From the NCBI GenBank assembly GCA_902792535.1, contig CADAZU010000019.1, positions 1-64,000 of the forward strand: a stretch of 64,000 bases of DNA, given 5' to 3'. The notes beneath the pieces are model-generated. The model was given only the letters and a program-made list of their open reading frames with translations, was not told where the DNA came from and made no database searches. Every line of letters begins with the position of its first letter. Position 1 is the stretch's first letter. Shown in pieces: positions 16,709-25,746 of this stretch. The DNA is from an uncultured Bacteroidales bacterium (lineage in GTDB: Bacteria; Bacteroidota; Bacteroidia; Bacteroidales; Paludibacteraceae). The position numbers were made by a program, and so were the translations under genes.

Positions 16709-18108
16709 TGTACGAAGGACAAATGTACGATGTACGAAGGAATTCCGGTATCTCGATACGCCGGTATATCGGTATAACGATCGGGCTGCTTTTCTGCCTG
16801 ATGGGCTTCGCACAATCGAAGCTGACGTATGAACTGCGTATGGCAGCGACGGGAGAGGTGGAACTGCTGGATAATTTCCCTGCCTCTTATCCCACAGAGA
16901 AAGTGAATATCGCCCTCTACGACGGAGGCAAATACGAGCCTCTGCGCTACGACGAAGGACGGGATACCGTGGATTTCATCTTCGCCCATCCGGGCGAGGA
17001 GGACCTGAGTGCATGGGGAGACAGTATCTTCTGCTATAGCGAGAACGACGAGACCGTCTGGACAGTCTGGCGGAGCAAGAAAGAACCCAAGAACCGCAAC
17101 CAGCGCGTGCTGGTGGTCAACGGACGAAACGCTTTCGAGCAATACCTGCATGAGACGACAGAGACCAAGCGAAGCCATGGCTGGATATGGTTCGTGTTCG
17201 CGGGACTGATGCTGCTGGGAGCCTCCATATATGGCGGCTACGTCTTTATCGAGCGGCGCAAGGAGAAAGACCTCACGCCGGTAGAGCAAGAGACGCTCCG
17301 CCGCAAGCGGATGGGCAAAAGACGCCATTATTTCTCGCAGGCGTACCTCTGGCTGCTGTTAGTTGTGCTCTATGCCCCGATCGCGCTCATCGCCGTCTTC
17401 TCGTTCACCAAGAGCAAAGTGCTGGGTAACTGGACGGGCTTCTCGATGGACTTGTACGCCAACCTCTTTACGGGTCAGGCGGACGCGGGTCTGAACAGCG
17501 CGATCTGGTACACGGTAGTAATCGCCCTCATCGCAGCGGTCAGCTCCACGATCTTAGGTACGCTCGCGGCGATAGGTATCTATAATATGCGTTCGCGGCA
17601 ACGGAAAGTGGTCTCCTTCCTCAATTCCGTGCCGATGATCAACCCGGATATCATCACCGGTATCTCGCTCTTCCTGCTGTTCGTCGCGTTGGGCTTCAGC
17701 CAAGGTCTGGCAACCGTCTGCATCGCGCATGTGGTTTTCTGCACGCCGTACGTCGTACTGAGCGTGCTGCCACGGTTGAGCCGCATGAACCCCAACACGT
17801 ACGAAGCGGCGCTCGACCTGGGCGCAACGCCCGCGCAAGCCCTACGCATGGTCATGCTCCCGGAGCTATGGCCCGGAATGTTGTCGGGATTCATACTCGC
17901 GCTCACCCTCTCTGTGGACGATTTCGGAGTCACCTTTTTCACCAAAGGCTCCGGCGGACTGGAGACGCTATCTACCTTCATCTACTCCGACGCACGCAAA
18001 GGCGGACTGACACCGGAGTTGAGACCATTGTTCACCATCATATTACTGGTCATGCTGACCGTATTAATTTATATCAATATACGTAAATCAAAACAAGAGA
18101 AGAAATGA
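16705..18108 (+). CDS. potC: PotC permease with fused N-terminal periplasmic domain
   Basis: 467 aa, about 200 more than usual PotC. Residues ~203-467 are the permease: start MGKRRHYFSQAYLWLLLVVL, EAA loop YEAALDLGATPAQALRMVML, and conserved ALTLSVDDFGVTFF. Residues 1-202 are extra. They comprise a repeat-encoded head ([23 protein letters not shown]), a hydrophobic signal (ITIGLLFCLMGFAQ), a ~120-residue soluble domain of unknown type (ELLDNFPASYPTEKVNIALY, DGGKYEPL) and one membrane segment (WIWFVFAGLMLLGASIYGGY). If the signal is used, the domain would face the periplasm, where PotD docks. An internal ATG at 17311 could start a normal-length PotC. potD overlaps by 4 nt. Confidence 0.88.
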   Translation: MMYEGQMYDVRRNSGISIRRYIGITIGLLFCLMGFAQSKLTYELRMAATGEVELLDNFPASYPTEKVNIALYDGGKYEPLRYDEGRDTVDFIFAHPGEEDLSAWGDSIFCYSENDETVWTVWRSKKEPKNRNQRVLVVNGRNAFEQYLHETTETKRSHGWIWFVFAGLMLLGASIYGGYVFIERRKEKDLTPVEQETLRRKRMGKRRHYFSQAYLWLLLVVLYAPIALIAVFSFTKSKVLGNWTGFSMDLYANLFTGQADAGLNSAIWYTVVIALIAAVSSTILGTLAAIGIYNMRSRQRKVVSFLNSVPMINPDIITGISLFLLFVALGFSQGLATVCIAHVVFCTPYVVLSVLPRLSRMNPNTYEAALDLGATPAQALRMVMLPELWPGMLSGFILALTLSVDDFGVTFFTKGSGGLETLSTFIYSDARKGGLTPELRPLFTIILLVMLTVLIYINIRKSKQEKK

Positions 18109-19349
18109 AAAAAATCTTTGTTTACATGCTGGCTATCGTAGCCATCGTATTCTGTTCCTGCGGCGGTTCGGACCGCGCACACCAACTCAAAGTGCTCAAC
18201 TGGGCGGACTACATTGACGAGGACGTCAAGGAGAATTTTGAGGAGTGGTATTTTGCCCAAACAGGCGAAAAAGTGGAGCTGGTCTATGAGACCTTCGACA
18301 TCAACGAGACCGCGCTCACGAAGATCGAAGTGGGTCACGAGGACTACGATGTGTTCTGCCCGTCGGAGTATATCATCGAGCGAATGCTGAAAAAAGACCT
18401 GATCCAACCGATCCAAAAAGACCTGATCGCAGACAGCATCTGGTATTTCGACAATATCTCGCCGTACGTGACGGACAAGTTCCAACAGATGGCTCCGAGC
18501 GCGGATATCAAGGTCAGCGACTACACCGTGGGCTATATGTGGGGTACGACCGGATTTATCTACAATCCGCAGTTCGTCAACCGCGAGGACTTGGCTTCTT
18601 GGGCTGCTGTGCTGGACCCGAAATTCGAGAACCGCATCCTGATGAAAGATGCGTTCCGCGATGTCTATTCGGTGCTCGTGCTCTATGCGTTCAAAGACCA
18701 GATCGCAGCAGGCGAAGTGACCCGCGACGAGTTGGTTCGTGACATCACCCCGGAGCGCGTAGCGGCAGTCAAAGAAGTGCTGCTCGGCGCCAAGAAACAG
18801 ATCTGCGGATGGGAGGTTGACTTCGGCAAAGAAGAGATGACCAAAGGCAAAGCATGGATGAACCTGAGCTGGTCCGGCGATGCACAGTTCGCTATCGAAG
18901 AAGCAGCCGAGATGGGTGTCATGCTCGATTACATCGTGCCCCAAGAGGGTTCGAATGTATGGTTCGACGGTTGGGTAATCCCGAAATATGCCAAGAATGT
19001 CAAAGCCGCAACTTATTTCATCGACTATATGTGCAAGGCGGAGAATGCGCTGGCTAACATGGACGAGATCGGTTATGTATCCTGCGCCGGAGGTCCGCTG
19101 GCTGCTGCGACCATCCTGGAGGAGCAGAACGACGATGAGGAATGGCCCGAGACCGTGGATGCTTCTTATTTCTTCGGCGAGGAGCCGATTGAGGTAGAAG
19201 GCGAGATGCTCGATCCGCACGCGCTACACCTCAACCCGGTTTACTATGCCGACAAGAGTATCATCAACCGCTGCGCACTGATGCACGACGCAGGCGAGAG
19301 CCAGGAGATGCTGCTCGAGATGTGGAACGAAATCAAATTAGCTAGATGA
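18105..19349 (+). CDS. potD: polyamine-binding lipoprotein
   Basis: A 414-aa substrate-binding protein of the PotD/PotF type. It is a lipoprotein: signal MKKIFVYMLAIVAIVFCSCG with Cys19 as the lipidation site. The mature start LKVLNWADYIDEDVKENFEE is the classic PotD motif for type II periplasmic binding proteins, as are VGYMWGTTGFIYN and NVWFDGWVIPKYAKN. In a gram-negative cell it would sit in the periplasm and deliver spermidine or putrescine to PotBC. The TGA at 19347 overlaps the ATG of the next gene (ATGA at 19346), which is evidence for that start. Confidence 0.93.
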   Translation: MKKIFVYMLAIVAIVFCSCGGSDRAHQLKVLNWADYIDEDVKENFEEWYFAQTGEKVELVYETFDINETALTKIEVGHEDYDVFCPSEYIIERMLKKDLIQPIQKDLIADSIWYFDNISPYVTDKFQQMAPSADIKVSDYTVGYMWGTTGFIYNPQFVNREDLASWAAVLDPKFENRILMKDAFRDVYSVLVLYAFKDQIAAGEVTRDELVRDITPERVAAVKEVLLGAKKQICGWEVDFGKEEMTKGKAWMNLSWSGDAQFAIEEAAEMGVMLDYIVPQEGSNVWFDGWVIPKYAKNVKAATYFIDYMCKAENALANMDEIGYVSCAGGPLAAATILEEQNDDEEWPETVDASYFFGEEPIEVEGEMLDPHALHLNPVYYADKSIINRCALMHDAGESQEMLLEMWNEIKLAR

Positions 19350-19380
19350 GAAAAAGCATTCAACTAGGCATCCTAGGACT

Positions 19381-19420
19381 CCTAGGTTTTCTAGGCGTCC
19401 CCTAGGTTTTCTAGGCGTCC
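19381..19420 (+). repeat. 20-bp perfect tandem duplication in a signal peptide
   Basis: CCTAGGTTTTCTAGGCGTCC occurs twice head to tail (19381-19400, 19401-19420) within a wider CTAGG-rich stretch (19364-19422). It lies in the signal-peptide codons of the TPR gene and puts a TAG at 19403 in the frame that starts at 19346. Removing one unit restores one open frame from 19346 into the TPR gene. Confidence 0.95.
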
Positions 19421-19452
19421 TAGTTAGCCCCCTCTCCGCCCAGACGACGGAG

Positions 19453-22314
19453 ATGGAGACGCGCTACAATGCTTTAGCTGCCCGATTCGACGGACGGGAC
19501 AAGCTGTTGCAGCGCGACCTGAAGAACTATCTGCAGGCATACCCGTACACCACGTTCACGGACGAGGTGCATTTCATGCAGGGTGTGCTGCAGGTGGAGA
19601 AAGGACATTATAAACAAGGTCTGAAGATCTTGGAACCGATCGACATCAAAGCGCTGTCGCGCACCCACCAGACGGACTATTCGTTCTATCGCGGATATGC
19701 CTATCTGATGATGCAGGAATACCAGCGGGCGTCGATCTATTTCAGCCAGTTAAGCAAAGGCGACAGCCGTTATACCACCCGCGGGACGTACTACTACGCG
19801 TACTGCATGTACAAGCTGGAGCGGTATGACAAAGCCCTGCCGGCGCTGAAGAGTCTGGAGAACGACCCCCGGTACAGCAAGACCGTGCCGTATTACCTGA
19901 CGCAGATATACTACGCCACGGGTGATTACGAAGAGGCGGAGAGCCGCGCGAGGGCTTTGCTTCGCGAGCACCCGGAGAGTCTCAATAACAATGAGCTGCA
20001 CCGTATCTTAGGCGAGATGGCGTATATGAAGAAGGACTACCGCAGTGCGGCAGACCATCTGGCGCAATACCGCAAAGCGGCGACGGAGAACAAAGAGGAG
20101 TTGCTGCGGAGCGATATGTTCATGCTCGGTACAGCCCAATACCAATTGGGCGAATACAACGCAGCGGTGGGTTCGCTCAAGCAGGTGAAGCAAGAGCAGG
20201 ACTCCCTCTCCGAAGCAGCCTGTCTGACGATGGGAAACGCCTATGTGCAACTCGGCCAACCGGAGCAGGCGAAGCTCTCGTACCAAGCCGCAGCGGGATA
20301 TAAGATCACGCCTGCGGTAGCTGAAGAAGCGGCGTATAACTACACGCTTTGCACCTACCAGAGTTCCAGCGCATTGGGCGAATCGGTCCGCGCATTCAAT
20401 GACTTCCTGACCCAATACCCCGACTCCAAATATGAGGGAAAAGTGTACCAACTCCTTTCGGACGCGCTGATGCAGAGCAAGAACTACGCCGCTGCCATTC
20501 AGACGCTGGATTCGATACCCAACCCCACGTCCAAGATGCGCGAGACGAAGCAGTACCTGCGTTACCAACTGGGTGCAGACAATTTCCTGCAAGGCAAGAT
20601 GCAGCAGTCGGTGGACTGGATGAACGAAGTGACCACGCATGCCTCGGAGTCCGACAAATACACCACGGAGGCGTATTATATCCGCGCAGAGGCGAATTAC
20701 CGCCTGCGTAATTACACCGCGAGCGAGCAGGATCTGAATGCCTTCTTTGCCCGTCCGGACGCCAAAAGGTCAGAGAACTACTCCATCGCCCGATACCTGC
20801 AGGGCTACACATATTTCTCGCAGAAGCAGTATGACAAAGCGCGCAATGCGTTCACCACGTATATCGACGCGGCGATGGCAACCGAACCGACTTATGCCGA
20901 CGCGCTGAACCGGATCGGCGACTGCTATTTCAATGCGCGCCAGTTCCCGCAGGCGATCTCCTATTATTCGCAGGTAGCGAACCTGCAAGCCTCCGGAACG
21001 GACTATGCGCTCTTCCAGAAAGGTTACGCCCTCGGACTCCAGCATAAATACAGCGATAAGATCAGCGTTCTACGCGACCTCGTGAAACGCTATCCCAAAT
21101 CGGACTATGCGGATGACGGCGTGTATGAAATCGCCCGTGCGCAGTTGCAGCAGGACGACGACCACTCCGCGATCACTACGTACGATCAGCTACTGAGCAG
21201 TTACCCCCACTCCACGCTGGCGCGCAAGGCGTCGCTGGAGCGCGCGATGCTCTTCCGCAACCTCGGTCAGAACGACCAGGCTATCGCAGCGTACCGCCAG
21301 ACCATAGAGCGCTACCCCGCTACGGAGGAGGCATACACAGCGCTGGACGCGCTGCAGGCACTCTATGTAGAGAGCGGCAACGTGGACGAGTATCTGGCAT
21401 ACACCAAGAACCTCGGTAAGATCAATATGAATGTGACGACCGCAGAGGACAGTCTGCTCTATGCGGCAGCCGAGATGCAGTATATGCAGGCGGCATACCA
21501 GAAAGCGACGGTCAGCCTCACCAACTATATCTCGCAATACTGCGCCGGCGGACGCTACTGCACAGTGGCGCGCTATTACTTGGCGGATTCATATTACCGG
21601 CTCGGCAAGACCTCCGAGGCGCTGGCACAATACCAAGTGCTGGCGGAGCTGAACGCCAACCCCTATCAGGAGGAAGCGGCTACCCGCGTAGCGGAGATAT
21701 GCTATGACAAAGGCGACTGGAAAGGTGCGCTGGAGGGCTTCTATCGAATGCACGCATTGGCATCGACCCGCGAGAACCTGACGATCGCGCGGCTGGGCAT
21801 CCTGCGCTGCTCCCAGCAGTTAGGACGCCACCAGGCTGTGATCGACATCGCCGAGCAGCTGCTGAGCGACACACCCGTCAGCGACGAGACCAAGGCCGAA
21901 GCCCTCTACGGCAGAGCGAAAGCCTATATAGCGCTCAACCAATGGAGCAAGGCGCAGCCGGACCTGAAGACCCTCGCCAAAGAGGTACGTACGCCGCAAG
22001 GCGCAGAAGCGAAATACCTGCTCGCCGAGAGTTACTACGAGGCGAAAGACTTGGATACCGCCGAAGCGCAAGTGATGGAGTTCACCCAAATGAACACCCA
22101 ACAACAATACTGGCTGGCGAAGGCGCTGATCCTGCTGAGCGACATCAACCGCAGCCGCGGCGAGTATTTCCAGGCACGCCAATACCTATTGGTACTCCGC
22201 CAGAACTATATGATCCAAGGCGACGACATCCCTGCGCTCATTACCGCGCGCCTCGCCGAACTGGATAAGATCGAACAACCCGTAGAAAAGGAGGTGAATG
22301 ATGAAGAGGAATAA
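19453..22314 (+). CDS. TPR-repeat envelope protein, signal peptide frame interrupted
   Basis: 953 aa of tetratricopeptide repeats from the first in-frame ATG. Many ~34-residue units are visible (YFSQLSKGDSRYTTRGTYYY, YCMYKLERYDKALPALKSLE, YFSQKQYDKARNAFTTYID), as in outer-membrane assembly scaffolds. The real start is probably the ATG at 19346, which overlaps the potD stop: MRKSIQLGILGLLGFLGV there, then, if one 20-bp repeat unit is removed, LVSPLSAQTTEMETRY, a clean signal peptide joined to this frame. With both units a stop appears after 19 codons. As written, the gene would make an unexported protein or none. The next gene overlaps by 17 nt. TPR-barrel pairs like this are familiar in Bacteroidales. 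Confidence 0.88.
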   Translation: METRYNALAARFDGRDKLLQRDLKNYLQAYPYTTFTDEVHFMQGVLQVEKGHYKQGLKILEPIDIKALSRTHQTDYSFYRGYAYLMMQEYQRASIYFSQLSKGDSRYTTRGTYYYAYCMYKLERYDKALPALKSLENDPRYSKTVPYYLTQIYYATGDYEEAESRARALLREHPESLNNNELHRILGEMAYMKKDYRSAADHLAQYRKAATENKEELLRSDMFMLGTAQYQLGEYNAAVGSLKQVKQEQDSLSEAACLTMGNAYVQLGQPEQAKLSYQAAAGYKITPAVAEEAAYNYTLCTYQSSSALGESVRAFNDFLTQYPDSKYEGKVYQLLSDALMQSKNYAAAIQTLDSIPNPTSKMRETKQYLRYQLGADNFLQGKMQQSVDWMNEVTTHASESDKYTTEAYYIRAEANYRLRNYTASEQDLNAFFARPDAKRSENYSIARYLQGYTYFSQKQYDKARNAFTTYIDAAMATEPTYADALNRIGDCYFNARQFPQAISYYSQVANLQASGTDYALFQKGYALGLQHKYSDKISVLRDLVKRYPKSDYADDGVYEIARAQLQQDDDHSAITTYDQLLSSYPHSTLARKASLERAMLFRNLGQNDQAIAAYRQTIERYPATEEAYTALDALQALYVESGNVDEYLAYTKNLGKINMNVTTAEDSLLYAAAEMQYMQAAYQKATVSLTNYISQYCAGGRYCTVARYYLADSYYRLGKTSEALAQYQVLAELNANPYQEEAATRVAEICYDKGDWKGALEGFYRMHALASTRENLTIARLGILRCSQQLGRHQAVIDIAEQLLSDTPVSDETKAEALYGRAKAYIALNQWSKAQPDLKTLAKEVRTPQGAEAKYLLAESYYEAKDLDTAEAQVMEFTQMNTQQQYWLAKALILLSDINRSRGEYFQARQYLLVLRQNYMIQGDDIPALITARLAELDKIEQPVEKEVNDEEE

Positions 22315-24226
22315 TCGTTTCGACAGGTCGATATATCGGTATATCGGTATATCGGTATTGCTGCTCGCGGGCGGCGCAGTTTTTGCGCAGTCCGACAGTG
22401 CGCTGAACCGCTCCGTGACTGTAGAGCGCGATTTTCAGCCGGTGATCCAGGCGGCAGGCAAAGTGTCCACCCATCCGGCTGTGATGGAGACGAGCATAGA
22501 GCCGGCGCCGATCGAGTACTCCGAGTTTACCGCGGACGTCAATCCCGGCACGGCATTCCACCCCCTGCTTTCGCAACCCACGCGGTTCGAGCCGGGTAAG
22601 AAATACCACGGTTATATCCGCGGCGCACTCGGACATCCCAACACCCTCTTCGATTTCGGTTACCATCTGGACGACGGCAAGAAATCGATTCTCGATGTCT
22701 ATGCGCACCATAAGGCGCAGTGGGGCTTGGACGCGCTCAGCCGCACCAAGTTAGGCTTGGAGTTCACCCATACCTTCTCGTCCTGCAATCTCTATTTCGG
22801 CGTCAACGGCGGTAATATATACTATCATAAATACGGCCATTGGTACGACTATGCAGGTTCAGCCGCAGCACCGGGAGCTGATTTCGGTATGTGGGAGAAG
22901 AACAAGACCGCCTATGCTCTTCGTGCGCCGCTGACGGCAATGGACAAGACATCGCTATGGACGGCTGAAGCCTATGTGGGCATCAAAGCGAACGCCAAGA
23001 ACGATGTGCAGTACCGCGTGCAGACGGGTTATAACCTCTTCTCCAAACCGGAGGCAGTAACCGAGCACCAGATCCGCACGCATGCTGATTTCGACTGGCA
23101 TAGCGAAGCGCACCATGTGGGAGCGGTATTCAATATGCAGAATAACTTCCTGCAACTGGCATCTCTGGCAACACAGATCCCGGACTCGCTCTATAACGCG
23201 CGCCATAACTTCCGTATCGAGCCGTACTACGCGTACGAGGGCAAGCGTTTCCGCCTGCATCTGGGCGTGAACTTGGACCTCAATGTGGGTCGCGGCAAGA
23301 ACAGCCTCTCAGCTTCGGAGAACGTCACGTTCGCTCCTTCGCCGCATATCCATATGGAGGCGCAGGTAGCCAAACAGTGGCTTACGATCTATGCCGACGC
23401 CACGGGAAGCCATGGTTTAGGTACGCTGCAGGGCTATATGGAGGCGAACCGCTATCGTGTCATCCATGCCGGTATTATCTCCCACCACTCAGCGGCTTAT
23501 ACGCCGGTGGATGCAGAACTGGGATTCCATATCCGTCCGTATCGCGACCTGCTCTTTGAAATCCACGGAGGCTATGCGCTGATGTACGACTGCATGACCC
23601 TGATCGCCAATACGGCTACTACCACCACCTATGCAGGTAAAGGACTGAACACAGCCATGCTGCCGGGTGATTTTGCATATACGTACAGCGATTACGGGCG
23701 CGGCAAAGTGGGCGGTCAGATTAATTACCACTACCGCGACATCATCCGTATCAACCTCAACGGCGACTATTTCTTCTGGTCGGCATACGAACATGAGCCA
23801 ATAGGTTATAATTTCGTGGGAGCAGACGCAGCAATCACCAATATGGCGACGGATAAGAAGGTCTATGACCGCGCAAACTGGAAGATCGACCTCCGTATCG
23901 ACGGTAAGATCGACAAGCACTGGTCGGTCTATTCGGACAATCATTTTGTGGGCAGCCGCTTGGCGCTGGCTACGGATGGCGAACATATGTTGAAACCCGT
24001 CGTGGCGCTCAACCTCGGCGCGGAATATAACATGTGGGTGGGAAAGAAGCGGTCAGCTATCAGCCGTCAGCAGTCAGAGGGCGGGATGGCGCTCCGTCCG
24101 GAGCCAAAGCCCAACCTGACGCTCTTCGTCCAGCTCAATAACTGGCTCCACCGCAAGAACGAGATCTATTACGGCTACCGCGAACAAGGCATCAACTGCC
24201 TCATCGGAGCTACCTTTAGGTTCTAA
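22298..24226 (+). CDS. outer-membrane beta-barrel, TonB-receptor-like
   Basis: A 642-aa exported barrel. The signal peptide (to VFAQS, ~31) is preceded by NRFDRSIYRYIGIS, encoded by a tatatcgg tandem repeat (22327-22361). The mature start LNRSVTVERDFQPVIQAAGK with IEPAPIEYSEF matches a barrel family usually next to a TPR protein in Bacteroidales. Long alternating strands follow, and it ends in TFRF. No plug domain is evident. Residues ~609-618 (SAISRQQSEG) come from a cagc-type repeat (24052-24081). AAGGAGG just before the ATG is SD-like. Probably works with the TPR protein; substrate unknown. Confidence 0.82.
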   Translation: MMKRNNRFDRSIYRYIGISVLLLAGGAVFAQSDSALNRSVTVERDFQPVIQAAGKVSTHPAVMETSIEPAPIEYSEFTADVNPGTAFHPLLSQPTRFEPGKKYHGYIRGALGHPNTLFDFGYHLDDGKKSILDVYAHHKAQWGLDALSRTKLGLEFTHTFSSCNLYFGVNGGNIYYHKYGHWYDYAGSAAAPGADFGMWEKNKTAYALRAPLTAMDKTSLWTAEAYVGIKANAKNDVQYRVQTGYNLFSKPEAVTEHQIRTHADFDWHSEAHHVGAVFNMQNNFLQLASLATQIPDSLYNARHNFRIEPYYAYEGKRFRLHLGVNLDLNVGRGKNSLSASENVTFAPSPHIHMEAQVAKQWLTIYADATGSHGLGTLQGYMEANRYRVIHAGIISHHSAAYTPVDAELGFHIRPYRDLLFEIHGGYALMYDCMTLIANTATTTTYAGKGLNTAMLPGDFAYTYSDYGRGKVGGQINYHYRDIIRINLNGDYFFWSAYEHEPIGYNFVGADAAITNMATDKKVYDRANWKIDLRIDGKIDKHWSVYSDNHFVGSRLALATDGEHMLKPVVALNLGAEYNMWVGKKRSAISRQQSEGGMALRPEPKPNLTLFVQLNNWLHRKNEIYYGYREQGINCLIGATFRF

Positions 24227-24231
24227 GAGCA

Positions 24232-25746
24232 ATGAAAACAGTTCATATCATAGTCTTGGCGGCAGCGGGGATGATCCTCGCTGCCTGCACCAAACCGCAG
24301 CCCCGGTGCTACAGCCGGGAGATGGTCAACGCGCGCATGAGTGCGTGGTATAACAAGGATAACTGCGTCGGTTTTCCCAATGCCAACTCCACCAACGGTG
24401 TGACTACCCCTCAAACGCCTGCCACATGGGACTATGTGCCCGGCGTGGTGGCGAAAGGTATTCTCGATGTATGGGAGTACTACCAGGACTCAGCATGGGC
24501 GGACGCTTGGTATCTGGGTATCGCCCAATGGGCGGACAGTCTGGATGAGGCGGAACTGGACGAACTGGTGCGAGGCGGCATCCTCGATGACCTCAACTGC
24601 GCCAAAGTGTTCCTTGGGTTGTACGAAGGAGCCAAGCCGGGCGGTAAGTTCGAGAACCCGGAGAAAGCGGCGTTCTATATGGAGCAGATGCGCCATGCCG
24701 CACGCGGGTTGGCAGAACATAAAGCCAAATACTCCATCTCCGTGCCCGACGCAGAATCGCCCGTCAACGGCGGATGGATGCACAAGGCTACTGATAACCC
24801 TGCCCAAAGCTATTGGGGGCAGATGTGGTGCGACGGTGCCTATATGGGTCCGGCGCTGCTGGCGCAACTGTTAGCCGCCGGAGCATGCGACAGCACCGGC
24901 TTGGGTTGGAACGATGTCTATACCCAGTTCGAGGCGTCCTGGCCCTTCCTTTGGGACGAAGAGAAACAATTGCTCTACCATGTCCTTTTCACCGATGTCA
25001 CGACCAATAAAAACGCCCGCGCTATCTACGACGCCGGACATGCGTATAAATCTCAATTCTCAATTCTCAATTCTCAATTACCACCGGTTTATCATTCCGA
25101 AGAGTCTTGGGGACGCGCGGCAGGATGGTATATCTTGGCACTGGTGGATGTGATGGAAGCGTATCTGGAGAGCCTCAAAGCCGCCGGAGAATGGCATGAG
25201 GGTGACCCGCTGCCTTCGGCGCAACATTTCGACCAAATGCGGGACTATCTCACCCTATTGGCAGACGGTCTGGTTGCGCGTCAGGATCCGGAGACGGGCT
25301 GCTGGTACCAACTCCTGCAGTACGGTCCGGAGAAATGTGCCACCCAAGGAGTGGACGATACCGGTTCGGCTAAGTTCACCAATGTGGAAGCCGGCGGCAC
25401 CCAATGCAATTACCTGGAGTCCTCGGCTTCGTGTCTGATCACCGCCGCCTTGCTCAAAGGCACACGCCTGGGTTTGCTCCACCATGCCGAAGCCGGCAAA
25501 AGAGGCTTTGAGGGCATCGTGAAGCAGTTTGTGCGCCAAGTACCAAGTGACAAAGTACCAAGTACCAAGGAGATACTGACCATCACGGGTTCTTGCCAGT
25601 CCGCAGGCCTCAGCCATGACCGCAACGGAAGCGCAGCATATTACCTGATCGGCAAGGATGTACCTATTCAGGACAACACAGAAGGCAAAGTATTGGGTGC
25701 ATACCTGATGGCAGCCGTGGAATACGAGAGATGCGTAAACGAGTAG
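24232..25746 (+). CDS. GH88/GH105-family glycoside hydrolase lipoprotein
   Basis: A 504-aa lipoprotein (LAAC, Cys19) with an alpha/alpha-barrel of the unsaturated glucuronyl/rhamnogalacturonyl hydrolase type. Such enzymes hydrate and open the unsaturated uronic acid left by polysaccharide lyases. Supporting motifs: WDYVPGVVAKGILDVWEYY at the start, GILDDLNCAKVFLGLYE, GGWMHKATDNPAQSYWGQMW, HSEESWGRAAGWYILALVDV and GSCQSAGLSHDRNGSAAYYL. Two in-frame repeat inserts are visible: SQFSILNSQL (25049-25082, ctcaatt units) and VPSDKVPSTKE (25545-25572). Both lie between conserved blocks. The exact substrate is not resolved. It is an odd tail for a polyamine operon. Confidence 0.82.
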   Translation: MKTVHIIVLAAAGMILAACTKPQPRCYSREMVNARMSAWYNKDNCVGFPNANSTNGVTTPQTPATWDYVPGVVAKGILDVWEYYQDSAWADAWYLGIAQWADSLDEAELDELVRGGILDDLNCAKVFLGLYEGAKPGGKFENPEKAAFYMEQMRHAARGLAEHKAKYSISVPDAESPVNGGWMHKATDNPAQSYWGQMWCDGAYMGPALLAQLLAAGACDSTGLGWNDVYTQFEASWPFLWDEEKQLLYHVLFTDVTTNKNARAIYDAGHAYKSQFSILNSQLPPVYHSEESWGRAAGWYILALVDVMEAYLESLKAAGEWHEGDPLPSAQHFDQMRDYLTLLADGLVARQDPETGCWYQLLQYGPEKCATQGVDDTGSAKFTNVEAGGTQCNYLESSASCLITAALLKGTRLGLLHHAEAGKRGFEGIVKQFVRQVPSDKVPSTKEILTITGSCQSAGLSHDRNGSAAYYLIGKDVPIQDNTEGKVLGAYLMAAVEYERCVNE

